A stretch of DNA of 64,000 nucleotides from Flavisolibacter tropicus (lineage in GTDB: Bacteria; Bacteroidota; Bacteroidia; Chitinophagales; Chitinophagaceae), in assembly GCF_001644645.1 (NCBI RefSeq), contig NZ_CP011390.1, positions 1,488,001 through 1,552,000 of the forward strand, in the 5' to 3' direction. The notes under the pieces were generated by a model. The model worked only from the letters and a program-made list of their open reading frames with translations. It was not told where the DNA came from and did not search any database. Positions 52,119 through 61,570 of the stretch are shown piece after piece; within the stretch, counting starts at the first letter, position 1; every line of letters starts with the position of its first letter. The position numbers and the translations under genes are program-made.

Positions 52119-52509
52119 TGGGATTCTTCTTCAGCAGCTTTGTCAACGAACTCACCTCCAAAAACGTGTACAAAAGGTATAAGCCCATTAAAGCAAATAA
52201 AGCCGGTTTGTTTAAATCTTTTTTATAGATCGCTATATAAACTAAGGCAGCAATCATACAAGCAAATAGTTTTATTGTAATACTGCCAAATACACCTCGC
52301 ACAAACGCATGCGGATTAGTGCTTTTCAAACTACGGATAGCAATCAACGCAGAAACGATCGTAACTAAAAACAAGATTAGATTTCCAATAATCAATACAT
52401 TTTGATCAGCCCCCCAGCGGGCAAGCATAGATTTCCCAGAAATAAAGAATGCATTAAGTGCAATAAATAGAAATAGAATAACAAACAGCGGCCGTCTACG
52501 ATTCTGCAT
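52111..52509 (-). CDS. Four-TM membrane protein, AtpI-like
   Basis: 132 residues with about four membrane segments (LFVILFLFIALNAFFI, NVLIIGNLILFLVTIVSALIAI, ITIKLFACMIAALVYIAIY, ALFALMGLYLLYTFLEV). The size, topology and position right after atpZ fit the ATP-synthase accessory protein I found upstream of atpB in Bacteroidota, but the atp operon itself is not here. Overlaps its neighbours on both sides. Confidence 0.6.
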   Translation of the reverse strand: MQNRRRPLFVILFLFIALNAFFISGKSMLARWGADQNVLIIGNLILFLVTIVSALIAIRSLKSTNPHAFVRGVFGSITIKLFACMIAALVYIAIYKKDLNKPALFALMGLYLLYTFLEVSSLTKLLKKNPNG

Positions 52510-52735
52510 TCGTCTTGTTTCGTTTAGAGGTTTCTTTAATCAATTTATAAATCATTAAGCAGAGCACAACAAACGGCAGTATCCAAACCAAGAGTGGTAA
52601 GGGCGCCTTTAGCCATGCATCTGCTTTATAGCCAACAAAAACGGCAATTCCCAAGGCAGCAAAGATCTGGCTACCCAAACCTGCATAACGCATGAGGTCG
52701 GAAGAAGGTTTATTTTGCTTTTGCTGGTAACTCAT
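52496..52735 (-). CDS. AtpZ/AtpI family protein
   Basis: 79-residue two-TM protein: MRYAGLGSQIFAALGIAVFVGYKADAWLKAPLPLLVWILPFVVLCLMIYKLI contains the family's YAGLGSQ and GYKADAWL-type motif. AtpZ/AtpI proteins help assemble or supply ions to the F1Fo ATP synthase. It overlaps the bactofilin stop by 26 bases and the following gene by 14 bases. Confidence 0.82.
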   Translation of the reverse strand: MSYQQKQNKPSSDLMRYAGLGSQIFAALGIAVFVGYKADAWLKAPLPLLVWILPFVVLCLMIYKLIKETSKRNKTNAES

Positions 52736-53114
52736 TTTCAGTCATTTGCACAATATTGGCTACTGCAGCTCCCATCTGGCAATGGCCATTAAAGGTGGTG
52801 GTGGGGTCTACTTGTAATTTAGCTGCTGTAATATTGCCTTCTATGGTTCCTTCAGATTTTAACTGAAGCAGGTCTTTTACAATAATATTACCTTTCACTT
52901 TTCCAGTAATATCTGCCTGTTGCCCCTCTATATTTCCATCCACAAAACCTGTGGGTCCCACTATGATCTTAGCGTTGCAACGAATATTACCTTTAATAGT
53001 TCCATCTATCCGAAGGTCATTATCACTAATAACATCTCCCTGAAAGGTAGTGCCAGCGCTGATTAGCGTAGCGCTATTAGGTGTACGGTCGTTTGGTTGT
53101 TTTTCTTTAAACAT
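52710..53114 (-). CDS. Bactofilin (polymer-forming cytoskeletal protein)
   Basis: 134 residues forming a right-handed beta-helix DUF583 domain: SAGTTFQGDVISDNDLRIDGTIKGNIRCNAKIIVGPTGFVDGNIEG and further repeats with regular G-x-[IV] spacing. Bactofilins polymerise without nucleotide and scaffold cell-wall enzymes at the membrane. The gene before it encodes a membrane anchor resembling the N-terminus of M23 peptidases, a typical partner. Confidence 0.93.
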   Translation of the reverse strand: MFKEKQPNDRTPNSATLISAGTTFQGDVISDNDLRIDGTIKGNIRCNAKIIVGPTGFVDGNIEGQQADITGKVKGNIIVKDLLQLKSEGTIEGNITAAKLQVDPTTTFNGHCQMGAAVANIVQMTENELPAKAK

Positions 53115-53125
53115 AAGATAGCGGT

Positions 53126-53521
53126 TTAGTCGTTAGAAAATTCTTCTTGAGGAAGTTGCAATTGAGTGGTGTCCAAATTTTGGTTAGCATCGCCACTTAG
53201 CACCTTTTTAACGTCATTAATATACTGCGTTTGAAAGTGTATCTGTTTTTCTAGTGAATCTGTAACATACTTCAATTGCCGGTATTCTCTACCTATACTT
53301 GCACTTCCGTAACCGGGAATATAGTATTTCAACGGGGTAAATACAACTAAAGCCACTGTTAAACCAACCAATAAGACAAAAAGGGTACTAAAAGCTATAT
53401 AAACACTCATACGAGAAAGGCGGAATGTGACCACTTCTTCATAGGTATCATCATTCATTATCACCAACCGGTATCTATTCTGCAGACGTTTTAAGGTGGA
53501 GCCTGCTTCCATTTTGGCCAT
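53126..53521 (-). CDS. Single-TM protein resembling the N-terminus of bactofilin-linked M23 peptidases
   Basis: 131 residues: a basic cytosolic N-terminus (LQNRYRLVIMNDDTYEEVVTFRLSRMSVYIAFSTLF), one membrane helix (about 43-62), TPLKYYIPGYGS and a short periplasmic coiled-coil. In Bacteroidota this N-terminal layout is found in peptidoglycan M23 endopeptidases, but here the protein ends before any LytM domain (no HxH motif). It probably anchors or positions the bactofilin. Twelve bases upstream of the bactofilin gene. Confidence 0.75.
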   Translation of the reverse strand: MAKMEAGSTLKRLQNRYRLVIMNDDTYEEVVTFRLSRMSVYIAFSTLFVLLVGLTVALVVFTPLKYYIPGYGSASIGREYRQLKYVTDSLEKQIHFQTQYINDVKKVLSGDANQNLDTTQLQLPQEEFSND

Positions 53522-53599
53522 AGTACGATATTGAGCTTTAAAGGTAGCGTAAACAATGTCGCAAGGTCCAAAATTTATCCTATCTTTTATACTAAATTG

Positions 53600-53630
53600 T
53601 TTGAAAATCAGTTATTACTCTTTTAGTTTG
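53600..53630 (+). promoter_or_regulatory. Possible promoter of the PorW/SprE-like gene
   Basis: TTTG (53600-53603), 19 bases, TTAGTTTG (53623-53630), a 7-of-8 match to the -7 box with ideal spacing. It ends 11 bases before the ATG at 53642. Confidence 0.45.
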
Positions 53631-53641
53631 CGCTTTTGATC

Positions 53642-56587
53642 ATGGTATTTTCACGATATATAGTTCGCTTTTTTTGCCTGCTTTTATTAACAATTGCCTA
53701 TAATACTTCAATAGCGCAACTGGGTTTTGATCTGGATATCAAAAAGCCAGAACCCTATGATAACCGAGAATTAAAATCAGAAAAAACAACTACTACCAAG
53801 CTAAAAGCCCCACAACGGTTTTTTCAAAACACCTATACTCACTACAATTACTTTTATAATTCAAAGACAAAGCTTAATAACATACTGGAGCGGGCCAAAG
53901 AGGCTCACCGGGACAACTATGCAACCCTCCTTCCCTTTTACAACTATTCCTTATCGGTTACCGCACAGGACAGCGTTCAACTAGACTCTGTGATCTATAA
54001 AGCAAAGACGGGCATAGTTTTGCATGACTTACGAAACGACTGGATTGATGACCTATATCTTTTATGGGGTGTTTCCTACTACATGAGGCAGCAGTTTGAC
54101 TCCGCCTACCAAATGTTTCAATTCATCAATTATGCCTTTGCCGAGAAAGAAAAAGATGGTTATTATAAATACATAGGCAGTCCAGCAGATGGTGCTAAAA
54201 CTACAAGTATTGTAACTAAAGAAAATGAAAGTGTTCTAAATCGAATGGTGGCTGACCCTCCTAGTAGAAACATTGCACTTATATGGTTGGCCCGTACACA
54301 AATACAACGAAAAAATTACGCCCAATCAGGAAGTCTATTGGCTTTATTAAAAGCAGACCCTTTCTTTCCTGAACGATTAAAAGGCGCCTTAGAAGAAACA
54401 CAGGCATTTTGGTTTTACAGACAAAACATGTGGGACAGCGCTGGAAGCCATTTAGTGGCAGCCTTGGGTGAAGCAAAGAATAAACAGGAACGTGCGCGTT
54501 GGGAGTTCCTGGCAGGTCAGCTTTTTGAACGCTCTAGTCAATCAGAGAACGCAGCAAACTATTATACTAAAGCCATTGGCCATACAACAGATCCTGTATT
54601 GGATATTTACGCACGCCTTAATCTTGTACGAATCAATAAAGAAGGTGGTAATAACTATATAGACAAGAACATTGAGGCACTCTTAAAAATGGCCAAAAAG
54701 GATAAATATCAAGATTACCGAGATGTTATTTATACAATGGCTGCTCAGATGGAAATTGAGCGACAAAACTTTGAGGCAGCGCAACTGTATCTTGCCCAAG
54801 CAGCTAAGTACCGTACAGACAATATAGAAGCCAAGAACAGCGCCAATATGCAATTGGCAAATCTTGCTTATGATCGTCATGACTATATACATGCCGCAGC
54901 TTATTATGATAGCATAAACATCCAAGAGGTCTCAAACGAAGACATTGACCGCTTAATAGAACGCAAAACTAATTTATCGCGCTTAATAGCTCATCTGAAT
55001 ATTATACAACGACAAGACAGTTTACAACACATAGCTGCGCTGCCTGAAGAAGAACGTGATGCTATTGTCAAAAAAATGGTGCGTCAGCTCAGAAAACAGC
55101 AGGGACTTAAAGATGAAGAACCTACCAAAGCTGCCGTGATAGCTGGCCCATCTTCAGATGCCTTTACTATACAGCAGCCTAAAGGCGATTGGTATTTTTA
55201 TAATGCTAGTTTAAAAACAGCAGGAGCAAGCACATTTAAGCAAGTTTGGGGCAACCGTCCTAACGTAGACAATTGGCGACGCCAAAGTGAGATAACAGCC
55301 CAACTGAATAGAAACAATCCATCAGCGAATTCAAAAGGCGGTATAACTAGCACCGGTTCAGTGGACAATAACTCAAACTCCCCCAGTTATGAATCCCTGA
55401 TAAGCCAATTACCCTTAACGCCAGAAGGCCTACAACGATCTAATGACAGCATCTCAAGAGCCCTCTTTAGTTCGGGTAGTATGTATGTGAATCAGCTTGA
55501 AGATTATCCATCAGCTATTACCACACTTGAACAATTGCGCAGCCGTTTTAAAGAAGGGTATGACGAAGCACAAGCACTGTTTCATTTATATTACAGCTAT
55601 ACCAAGGTAGGCGAACCAGCCAAAGCAGCCAGCATTAAAAACCTCCTAATAGAAAAATATCCAAATAGTAGGTATGCATCTATCTTGACAACAGGGAAAG
55701 ACCCTCAATCCTCAAAGCCAAGAGAAGATATTACCAAAACTTATGAAGGCATCTACGATCTGTATTTGGAAGGAAAGTTTTCAGAAGCTCAGGAAGCTAA
55801 ACGTAAGGCAGATAGTATTTATCATACCAACTACTGGTCTCCACAATTACTCTATATAGAAGCGGTATATCATATTAAACAGCGGGAAGATAGTGTAGCA
55901 CAAGAAAAGCTAGCCATGTTAATTGAACTTCATGGAGGAACGCCAATAGGAGCAAAAGCTAAAAATTTAAGTAATGTACTGAGCCGTCGCAAAGAGATTG
56001 AAACTGAATTGGCCAATCTCCAAATAGAACGCCCGAAAGAGGACACCATTTATATAGAACCAATGCCGACGGCGCCAAATGTTGTAAAGAAAGAGACCGT
56101 AAATGCCCGTCCAAAAGATTCAATCGTTATAGCACAACCAGTTGCAGCTAAACCTGTGGTTGATACTACCACACGAAAAGCTGTTGTAACAAAACCCGGC
56201 TCACCATTCAGTTATAAGCCTGATGCCCAACAATATGTGGCGGTCATATTGAATAAAGTAGATGTCGTTTTTGTTAATGAAGCTAAAAATGCATTTAACC
56301 GTTATAATAAAGAACAATTCTACAACCTCCCCTTAGAAACTAACCTTGTTAATATTAACGATGATGTAAAGGTGGTTTTAATTGGAAACTTTAGTAGTGC
56401 TCAAGGCGCCATTGATTATATACAAAAGACCAAGCCTATTACAGCTAGTGAAATTGTTCCCTGGCTCAAAGGAGGCAAGTTCTCTTTCAGCCTGATTTCT
56501 GAAGAAAATCTCCGCATTGTGACCGAAACCAAAGAATTTGATACCTATCTGAAATTTTTGGAGCAAAACTTGCCTGTTAAATTTTAA
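53642..56587 (+). CDS. PorW/SprE-like type IX secretion protein
   Basis: 981 residues with a signal peptide (FCLLLLTIAYNTSIAQ; no lipobox Cys, unlike typical PorW). KAPQRFFQNTYTHYNYFYNSKTKLNNILERAKEAHRDNYATLLPFYNYSL is characteristic of PorW/SprE. TPR units follow through about residues 130-800, then a Pro/Lys linker and a C-terminal SPOR-like domain (YVAVILNKVDVVFVNEAKNAFNRYN). PorW/SprE links the T9SS motor to the translocon and is needed for gliding and secretion in other Bacteroidota. ATG at 53642 is preferred over TTG at 53636. Confidence 0.82.
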   Translation: MVFSRYIVRFFCLLLLTIAYNTSIAQLGFDLDIKKPEPYDNRELKSEKTTTTKLKAPQRFFQNTYTHYNYFYNSKTKLNNILERAKEAHRDNYATLLPFYNYSLSVTAQDSVQLDSVIYKAKTGIVLHDLRNDWIDDLYLLWGVSYYMRQQFDSAYQMFQFINYAFAEKEKDGYYKYIGSPADGAKTTSIVTKENESVLNRMVADPPSRNIALIWLARTQIQRKNYAQSGSLLALLKADPFFPERLKGALEETQAFWFYRQNMWDSAGSHLVAALGEAKNKQERARWEFLAGQLFERSSQSENAANYYTKAIGHTTDPVLDIYARLNLVRINKEGGNNYIDKNIEALLKMAKKDKYQDYRDVIYTMAAQMEIERQNFEAAQLYLAQAAKYRTDNIEAKNSANMQLANLAYDRHDYIHAAAYYDSINIQEVSNEDIDRLIERKTNLSRLIAHLNIIQRQDSLQHIAALPEEERDAIVKKMVRQLRKQQGLKDEEPTKAAVIAGPSSDAFTIQQPKGDWYFYNASLKTAGASTFKQVWGNRPNVDNWRRQSEITAQLNRNNPSANSKGGITSTGSVDNNSNSPSYESLISQLPLTPEGLQRSNDSISRALFSSGSMYVNQLEDYPSAITTLEQLRSRFKEGYDEAQALFHLYYSYTKVGEPAKAASIKNLLIEKYPNSRYASILTTGKDPQSSKPREDITKTYEGIYDLYLEGKFSEAQEAKRKADSIYHTNYWSPQLLYIEAVYHIKQREDSVAQEKLAMLIELHGGTPIGAKAKNLSNVLSRRKEIETELANLQIERPKEDTIYIEPMPTAPNVVKKETVNARPKDSIVIAQPVAAKPVVDTTTRKAVVTKPGSPFSYKPDAQQYVAVILNKVDVVFVNEAKNAFNRYNKEQFYNLPLETNLVNINDDVKVVLIGNFSSAQGAIDYIQKTKPITASEIVPWLKGGKFSFSLISEENLRIVTETKEFDTYLKFLEQNLPVKF

Positions 56588-56694
56588 CCTAGCATTACAC
56601 CCTATTAATTAGCTTTGACTTATTCTAAGAGTGTAAGCCTTATGTAAACACATAGGTCAATGCATCATTCTATGAAAACCATAAAACCCTACAG

Positions 56695-59145
56695 ATGAAA
56701 AAAAGTGTTCGCATTTTTTGGATTGTCTTTTTTACTGGCTTTGGCATTTTTGTAATGGTTATTTTACTGGCCATGATGGGCGCATTTGGAAAGATGCCTT
56801 CACTGAGACAATTGGAAAACCCCAGCTTATTGCAGTCCTCAGAAGTATATGCTTCTGATGGCACCTTGATGGGGAAATACTATTTAGAAAAAGGAAATCG
56901 TAGTAACGTTGACTATAAAGATATTTCCAAGCATGTTATTGATGCACTGATTGCAACAGAAGATGAACGTTTTTATGACCACTCGGGCGTTGACGTAAAA
57001 TCGACTTTGCGCGCTGTCGTATTACTTGGTAAAGAAGGAGGTGGTTCTACTATAACGCAGCAGTTGGCAAAAAACCTTTTTAATGGAGAAGGTGCAAGCA
57101 ATGCATTAGAACGCGGTATACAAAAAATAAAAGAATATATAATCGCCATTAGGTTAGAGCGCAATTTTACCAAACAGGAAATTCTTGCCTTATACCTAAA
57201 CGCTGTACCATTTGGAAACAATATTTATGGTATTAGAAATGCCGCGAAAAGCTATTTTCAAAAAGAGCCAGACCGCCTAAATCCGGAAGAGGCTGCCTTA
57301 TTAGTAGGTATGCTGAAAGGCAACACCCTTTATAATCCACTTCGAAATCCTGTAGCAGCTAGAGACCGCAGGAATGTTGTTTTAGGACAAATGGAGAAAA
57401 ACGGATTTTTAACAGCCGCAAAATTAGAACAACTAAAGGCCCTACCTGTGAAAATTAACTATAAGAAAATGGATGAGAACACAGGCTATGCTCCCTATTT
57501 CCGTGAAGTGTTACGCGACGAGTTAAAAAATATTCTAAAAGATTTGGAACGGCCAGATGGCGAACCTTATGATATTTACGATGATGGTTTGAAAATTTAT
57601 ACAACCATTAATCCACGCATGCAGGAATATGCAGAAGAAGCTGTTGCCCAACAAATGCCTCTTTTGCAAAAGTCCTTAAATACACAACGCAATATTAAAA
57701 CTGGCAATGTTTGGAAAGGACATGATAATGTTCTTGAGGCTTCTATGCGTGCTAGTGACCGTTGGCGTTTTTTGAAAGATGAAGGATTAAGTGATGCTGA
57801 GATAAAAAAGACTTTTTATCAAAAAGTGCCAATGAAAATTTTTGCGTGGACAGCAAAGCGTGAGAAGGATACAGTAATGACGCCCATGGATTCTATAAAA
57901 TATCATAGACAAATGCTTCAAACTTCGTTTATGGTTATGGATCCGGTAACCGGCGAAGTAAAAGCTTGGGTAGGCGGTATTGACTTCAAAACGTATAAGT
58001 ACGACCACGCTAACTTGAAAACTAAACGCCAGGTAGGTTCTACCATAAAGCCATTGCTTTATGCACAAGCTATGGAAGAGCGTGGATTCACTATGGAAAG
58101 TGAAGTACTGGATCAGCAACAGGACTTTGGTGGAGGACGATTAGTACCCGCTACTAGTAAAACATGTTCTGGCCGATCTATGTCTATGGCATCTGCCCTA
58201 GCCTGGTCAAAGAACTGTGCAACCGCCTATATTATGAAACAGGTAGGACCTGCGCAGTTTGCCAACTTCCTGGAGCGTATTAATATTCCTACAAAAGTAG
58301 AGCCTCATCCATCTATTGCACTCGGCTCTTGTGATTTGTCACTTTATGAGATGATGTGGGGCTATAGCATTTTTGCTGGAAGAGGCTTTTCAACGAAGCC
58401 TTATTTTATCAGTCGTATTGAAGACCGTAATGGCAATGTGATTAAACGATTTGATTATAGCACAAACCGTAAAGAAGTAATCAGCGAGGTAACGGCCTAT
58501 AATATGTGTAAAATGATGGAAGGTCCTGTTACAAAAGGTACGGCAGCAGGCTTAATGTATCGATTAGGCGCCACTGAAATGGGAGGTAAAACCGGAACTA
58601 CAAATGACAACGCCGACGCCTGGTTTATGGGCTACACTCCTCAATTATTAGCAGGCACTTGGATTGGTTGTGATGACCGCTTTATTCGCATTGAAAGTAA
58701 CTCGGGTATGGGAGGCCAAGCTGCTCGCCCCATTTGGGAAGCATTCTTTAAAAAGGTCTATGCCGATAAAAGTTTAGGAATATCTAAAGAAGCAACTTTC
58801 CCCAAACCAGCAGATCTGGATAATAAAATGATTGATGCAGATCCTGCTTCTATTATTGAAGATAATCTTGAGAATGCTGAAGGCAATGACTTTGGAGTAG
58901 GAAATGCAAATGATTATAGTTTAGATGAATCATACGACTCTATTGGTGCGGAATCCAAACGACCAGTAGATGACAATAACAATGCAATTAAGCCAACCAC
59001 TAAACCTAAAAAAGACAGTTCTACTCAAAAAACACCAAAGATTGGTGAAATGAATACTGAAGAAAAGAAAGAGAAGAAAGGATTTCTTAAAGGCATATTT
59101 GGTGGCAAGAAAAATAAAGAGAATAAACAATCTAACGAATACTAA
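56695..59145 (+). CDS. Class A penicillin-binding protein (PBP1A-like)
   Basis: Bifunctional peptidoglycan synthase of 816 residues. TM at about 8-30; transglycosylase domain with catalytic E89 in ATEDERFYDHSGVD and GGSTITQQLAKNLF; transpeptidase domain with S449-x-x-K452 (GSTIKP), S505-K-N507 and K632-T-G634 (GGKTGTTNDNADAW). All catalytic residues are present. The C-terminal 100 residues are Asp/Asn- then Lys-rich and likely disordered. It lies 107 bases after the PorW-like gene. Confidence 0.96.
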   Translation: MKKSVRIFWIVFFTGFGIFVMVILLAMMGAFGKMPSLRQLENPSLLQSSEVYASDGTLMGKYYLEKGNRSNVDYKDISKHVIDALIATEDERFYDHSGVDVKSTLRAVVLLGKEGGGSTITQQLAKNLFNGEGASNALERGIQKIKEYIIAIRLERNFTKQEILALYLNAVPFGNNIYGIRNAAKSYFQKEPDRLNPEEAALLVGMLKGNTLYNPLRNPVAARDRRNVVLGQMEKNGFLTAAKLEQLKALPVKINYKKMDENTGYAPYFREVLRDELKNILKDLERPDGEPYDIYDDGLKIYTTINPRMQEYAEEAVAQQMPLLQKSLNTQRNIKTGNVWKGHDNVLEASMRASDRWRFLKDEGLSDAEIKKTFYQKVPMKIFAWTAKREKDTVMTPMDSIKYHRQMLQTSFMVMDPVTGEVKAWVGGIDFKTYKYDHANLKTKRQVGSTIKPLLYAQAMEERGFTMESEVLDQQQDFGGGRLVPATSKTCSGRSMSMASALAWSKNCATAYIMKQVGPAQFANFLERINIPTKVEPHPSIALGSCDLSLYEMMWGYSIFAGRGFSTKPYFISRIEDRNGNVIKRFDYSTNRKEVISEVTAYNMCKMMEGPVTKGTAAGLMYRLGATEMGGKTGTTNDNADAWFMGYTPQLLAGTWIGCDDRFIRIESNSGMGGQAARPIWEAFFKKVYADKSLGISKEATFPKPADLDNKMIDADPASIIEDNLENAEGNDFGVGNANDYSLDESYDSIGAESKRPVDDNNNAIKPTTKPKKDSSTQKTPKIGEMNTEEKKEKKGFLKGIFGGKKNKENKQSNEY

Positions 59146-59160
59146 ATAGTAAAAGCCAAT

Positions 59161-59193
59161 AATAAAGCCCTGCACAAAATGCAGGGCTTTATT
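59161..59193. terminator. Terminator of the PBP gene
   Basis: Perfect 13-bp stem AATAAAGCCCTGC (59161-59173) / GCAGGGCTTTATT (59181-59193), 7-base loop, 16 bases past the stop. The T-rich arm ends in TTTATTATTG. Confidence 0.8.
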
Positions 59194-59261
59194 ATTGATA
59201 TCAAATTCTTATTGTAATTACTTATTTCAGCAAACCATTTACTATTTAATTATGAAGCATA

Positions 59262-59297
59262 AAAAAGAAAGCACTACCGAGGTAGTGCTTTCTTTTT
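59262..59297. terminator. Terminator of the 59,314 outer-membrane gene
   Basis: AAAAAGAAAGCACTACC (59262-59278), GA, GGTAGTGCTTTCTTTTT (59281-59297): a 17-bp perfect stem with A/T tails on both sides, so it can act on both strands. It lies 17 bases past the minus-strand stop. Confidence 0.88.
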
Positions 59298-59313
59298 AGC
59301 AGTCTATTAAAAC

Positions 59314-59910
59314 TTACTTACCAATAGTACCGGCAATACCAATACTATTAAAGAAATGATAAGCAGAAGTTGTATTTGTTACAGGAACACGATATTGAGA
59401 GCTAATGAAGATTGCAGCTTCATTAAATAAATTAAACTTTAAACCACCTCCTAAAGGAAGGAAAGCACCTGCTTTTCCATTATATAAACTTGCGCCAACA
59501 CCAACGTTAATATAAGGAGTAAAGAAAAAATTATCTGGCAGCATCTTTAAATTCAAAGAAGCATCTGTTTCCAATAAAAACTTATCAGAAGACGGCGTTT
59601 CATCATCAACACTAAATTTAACGAAAGAACCAGCCATAGTTGCAGCAAAGTCAACGTGGTTTTGCAAACCTTTGAAATAAGTAACAGCAATGCCAGGAGA
59701 CATTTCTTTGGTTTTAGCCCATTGATCATTATTAAATACAGAACCAATTGAGCCAGAACGAATACGGCCAGGTGTTTGAAAATCGTTTAGAACGAAGCTT
59801 ACAGCTAAAGCCTTGGGTCTTATATAATTGGTATTTGAGGTAGTGTTTTGAGCAAAACCATTGAATGCAAAGGCAGCCAATGCCACTACAGACACCATAA
59901 ATTTCTTCAT
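59314..59910 (-). CDS. Outer-membrane beta-barrel protein
   Basis: 198 residues with a signal peptide (VSVVALAAFAFNGFAQ) and an OmpA-like/porin-family barrel pattern: SVFNNDQWAKTKEMSPGIAVTYFKGLQNHVDFAATMAGSF, NLKMLPDNFFFTPYINVGVGASLYNGKAGAFLPLGGGLKFNLF. It ends in a short strand FFNSIGIAGTIGK. Specific function unknown. It has its own promoter element and terminator. Confidence 0.8.
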   Translation of the reverse strand: MKKFMVSVVALAAFAFNGFAQNTTSNTNYIRPKALAVSFVLNDFQTPGRIRSGSIGSVFNNDQWAKTKEMSPGIAVTYFKGLQNHVDFAATMAGSFVKFSVDDETPSSDKFLLETDASLNLKMLPDNFFFTPYINVGVGASLYNGKAGAFLPLGGGLKFNLFNEAAIFISSQYRVPVTNTTSAYHFFNSIGIAGTIGK

Positions 59911-59939
59911 AAGTAGGTTGGTTGATTATTTTAAAGGGA

Positions 59940-59947
59940 CAAATTTA
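59940..59947 (-). promoter_or_regulatory. -7 promoter element of the 59,314 gene
   Basis: TAAATTTG on the minus strand, a full TAnnTTTG match, 29 bases before the ATG at 59910. No clear -33. Confidence 0.45.
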
Positions 59948-59990
59948 ACAGCTCTGCAGTAAATATCTAAAATTATTTATTGTATTGGCT

Positions 59991-60422
59991 TTACTTCTGG
60001 GTAAGCTTCTTTTTCCCTAATACTTCCACTTTTACCTGTGTAAGCCCTCGGCCTATATAACCCAACTTCTGAGCTGCCAACCTACTCAGATCGACAATTC
60101 GTTTATTCTTAGGATGTAGTCGGTCATTTACTTGCACAATGACCGTTTTATTATTTTGAAGATTTGTGACACGTATCCAAGTGCCTAATGCCAAAACATT
60201 ACAGGCTGCGGTTAGTTTTTCATGATCATAGGTATCGCCAGTAGCTGTTTTACGACCAGTAAATTTATCAGCGTAATAGCTGGCAGTACCATAATAGGCT
60301 TTTAATTCCGTAATTGATTTGGGAGAGGTCTCTGAATTTATAGAATTATCAATAGTAGAAAATTGAGCAGATACAGAAAAAGAGCATAAAAACAGAAAAA
60401 AGAAAAAGCTTAGGATCCTCAT
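59991..60422 (-). CDS. RlpA-like protein with double-psi beta-barrel
   Basis: 143 residues with a signal peptide (ILSFFFFLFLCSFSVSAQ). The RlpA DPBB domain (about 44-137) has GTASYYADKFTGRKTATGDTY, the catalytic-type region TAACNVLALGTWIRVTN, QVNDRLHPKNKRIVDLSRLAAQKLGY. RlpA enzymes are lytic transglycosylases acting on glycan strands without stem peptides. There is no C-terminal SPOR domain, so it is the short form. Confidence 0.88.
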   Translation of the reverse strand: MRILSFFFFLFLCSFSVSAQFSTIDNSINSETSPKSITELKAYYGTASYYADKFTGRKTATGDTYDHEKLTAACNVLALGTWIRVTNLQNNKTVIVQVNDRLHPKNKRIVDLSRLAAQKLGYIGRGLTQVKVEVLGKKKLTQK

Positions 60423-60556
60423 AGGGATGGATTTGGTGACAAAATTTCACGCACACATCTCTTTACTGCAGAGTAAATATCCTGATAAAAAAGCAAAGTT
60501 CGTACCATCTTACATGCTCTTTACGGTTGTTAATAAGCATAAAGACTTAGTAACAT

Positions 60557-61552
60557 TTATTCCAAAACACGTAATGTGCGATGTTCGATAAGCATTAGAT
60601 CTGCTAAAACCATGGCAGTAACAGCTTCTAAAACAGGTGGAACCCGCAACGCAATACAAAGATCATGTCTTCCTTTAACTGAAAATGTTTCCACTGATTT
60701 TGTTTCCCAATTCCAACTTTCCTGCTCTTTAGGAGTAGAAGATGTCGGTTTTACTGCTACACGAAACACCAGTTCATTTCCTGTACTGATCCCACCGATA
60801 ATACCTCCAGCGTAATTCGTGCGTGTATCCCCTCGTTCATTTATGATAGCATCATTATGAACACTACCAAACATATGAGCAGCTGCAAAGCCAGCCCCAA
60901 ACTCTATACCCTTTATAGCTGGAATTGAAAATGCAGCGTGACTGATTAAAGACTCTACTGAATCAAAGAATGGTTCACCAAGTCCTGCTGGCAACCCAGT
61001 AGCGCGACATTCAACGATGCCACCAATTGAGTCCTTGGCATTTATGGCTTTTTGCAAACCCGCTTCTATATCTTTTTCTCCGCCTATTTCAAGGATAGAG
61101 GCTTCAATAGAAATAGACGATAAGATTTTTTTAGCAACTACACCCGCAGCTACCAAACAAACAGTTAATCGTCCGCTAAAGTGGCCACCGCCTCTAAAGT
61201 CTTCAAAGCCTCCAAACTTTTGATGTGCAACAAAGTCTGCATGTCCTGGGCGAGGTACAGCACGTTGCTTTTCATAATCGCCAGAGCGCGTATTCTTGTT
61301 TTCAAAGAGGATCGTAAGTGGAGCTCCAGTTGTCTTATTATTATAAATGCCTGTTACGAAAATTGGAATATCATCTTCTTTACGAGGAGTCGTTCCTTTT
61401 TGTTGTCCTCCTTTCCTACGCTCTATATCAACTGTAAAATCCTCTTCCTGTAATGGCAATCCTGCAGGAACACCATCTATTGTTATTCCAACTGAAGGGC
61501 CATGTGACTCTCCAAATATGCTGACCTTAAAAAAACGACCAAAAGAATTCAT
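60557..61552 (-). CDS. aroC: Chorismate synthase
   Basis: Last step of the shikimate pathway, EPSP to chorismate, using reduced FMN. It is 331 residues, slightly short for the family. Signatures: FGESHGPSVGITIDGVPAGL, RPGHADF, GRLTVCLVAAGVVAKKIL and GRHDLCIALRVPPVLEAVTA. It is the last gene of the aroB-aroA-methyltransferase-aroC operon, 18 bases after the methyltransferase. Confidence 0.97.
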   Translation of the reverse strand: MNSFGRFFKVSIFGESHGPSVGITIDGVPAGLPLQEEDFTVDIERRKGGQQKGTTPRKEDDIPIFVTGIYNNKTTGAPLTILFENKNTRSGDYEKQRAVPRPGHADFVAHQKFGGFEDFRGGGHFSGRLTVCLVAAGVVAKKILSSISIEASILEIGGEKDIEAGLQKAINAKDSIGGIVECRATGLPAGLGEPFFDSVESLISHAAFSIPAIKGIEFGAGFAAAHMFGSVHNDAIINERGDTRTNYAGGIIGGISTGNELVFRVAVKPTSSTPKEQESWNWETKSVETFSVKGRHDLCIALRVPPVLEAVTAMVLADLMLIEHRTLRVLE

Positions 61553-61570
61553 AATTGTTATTACAATTTA

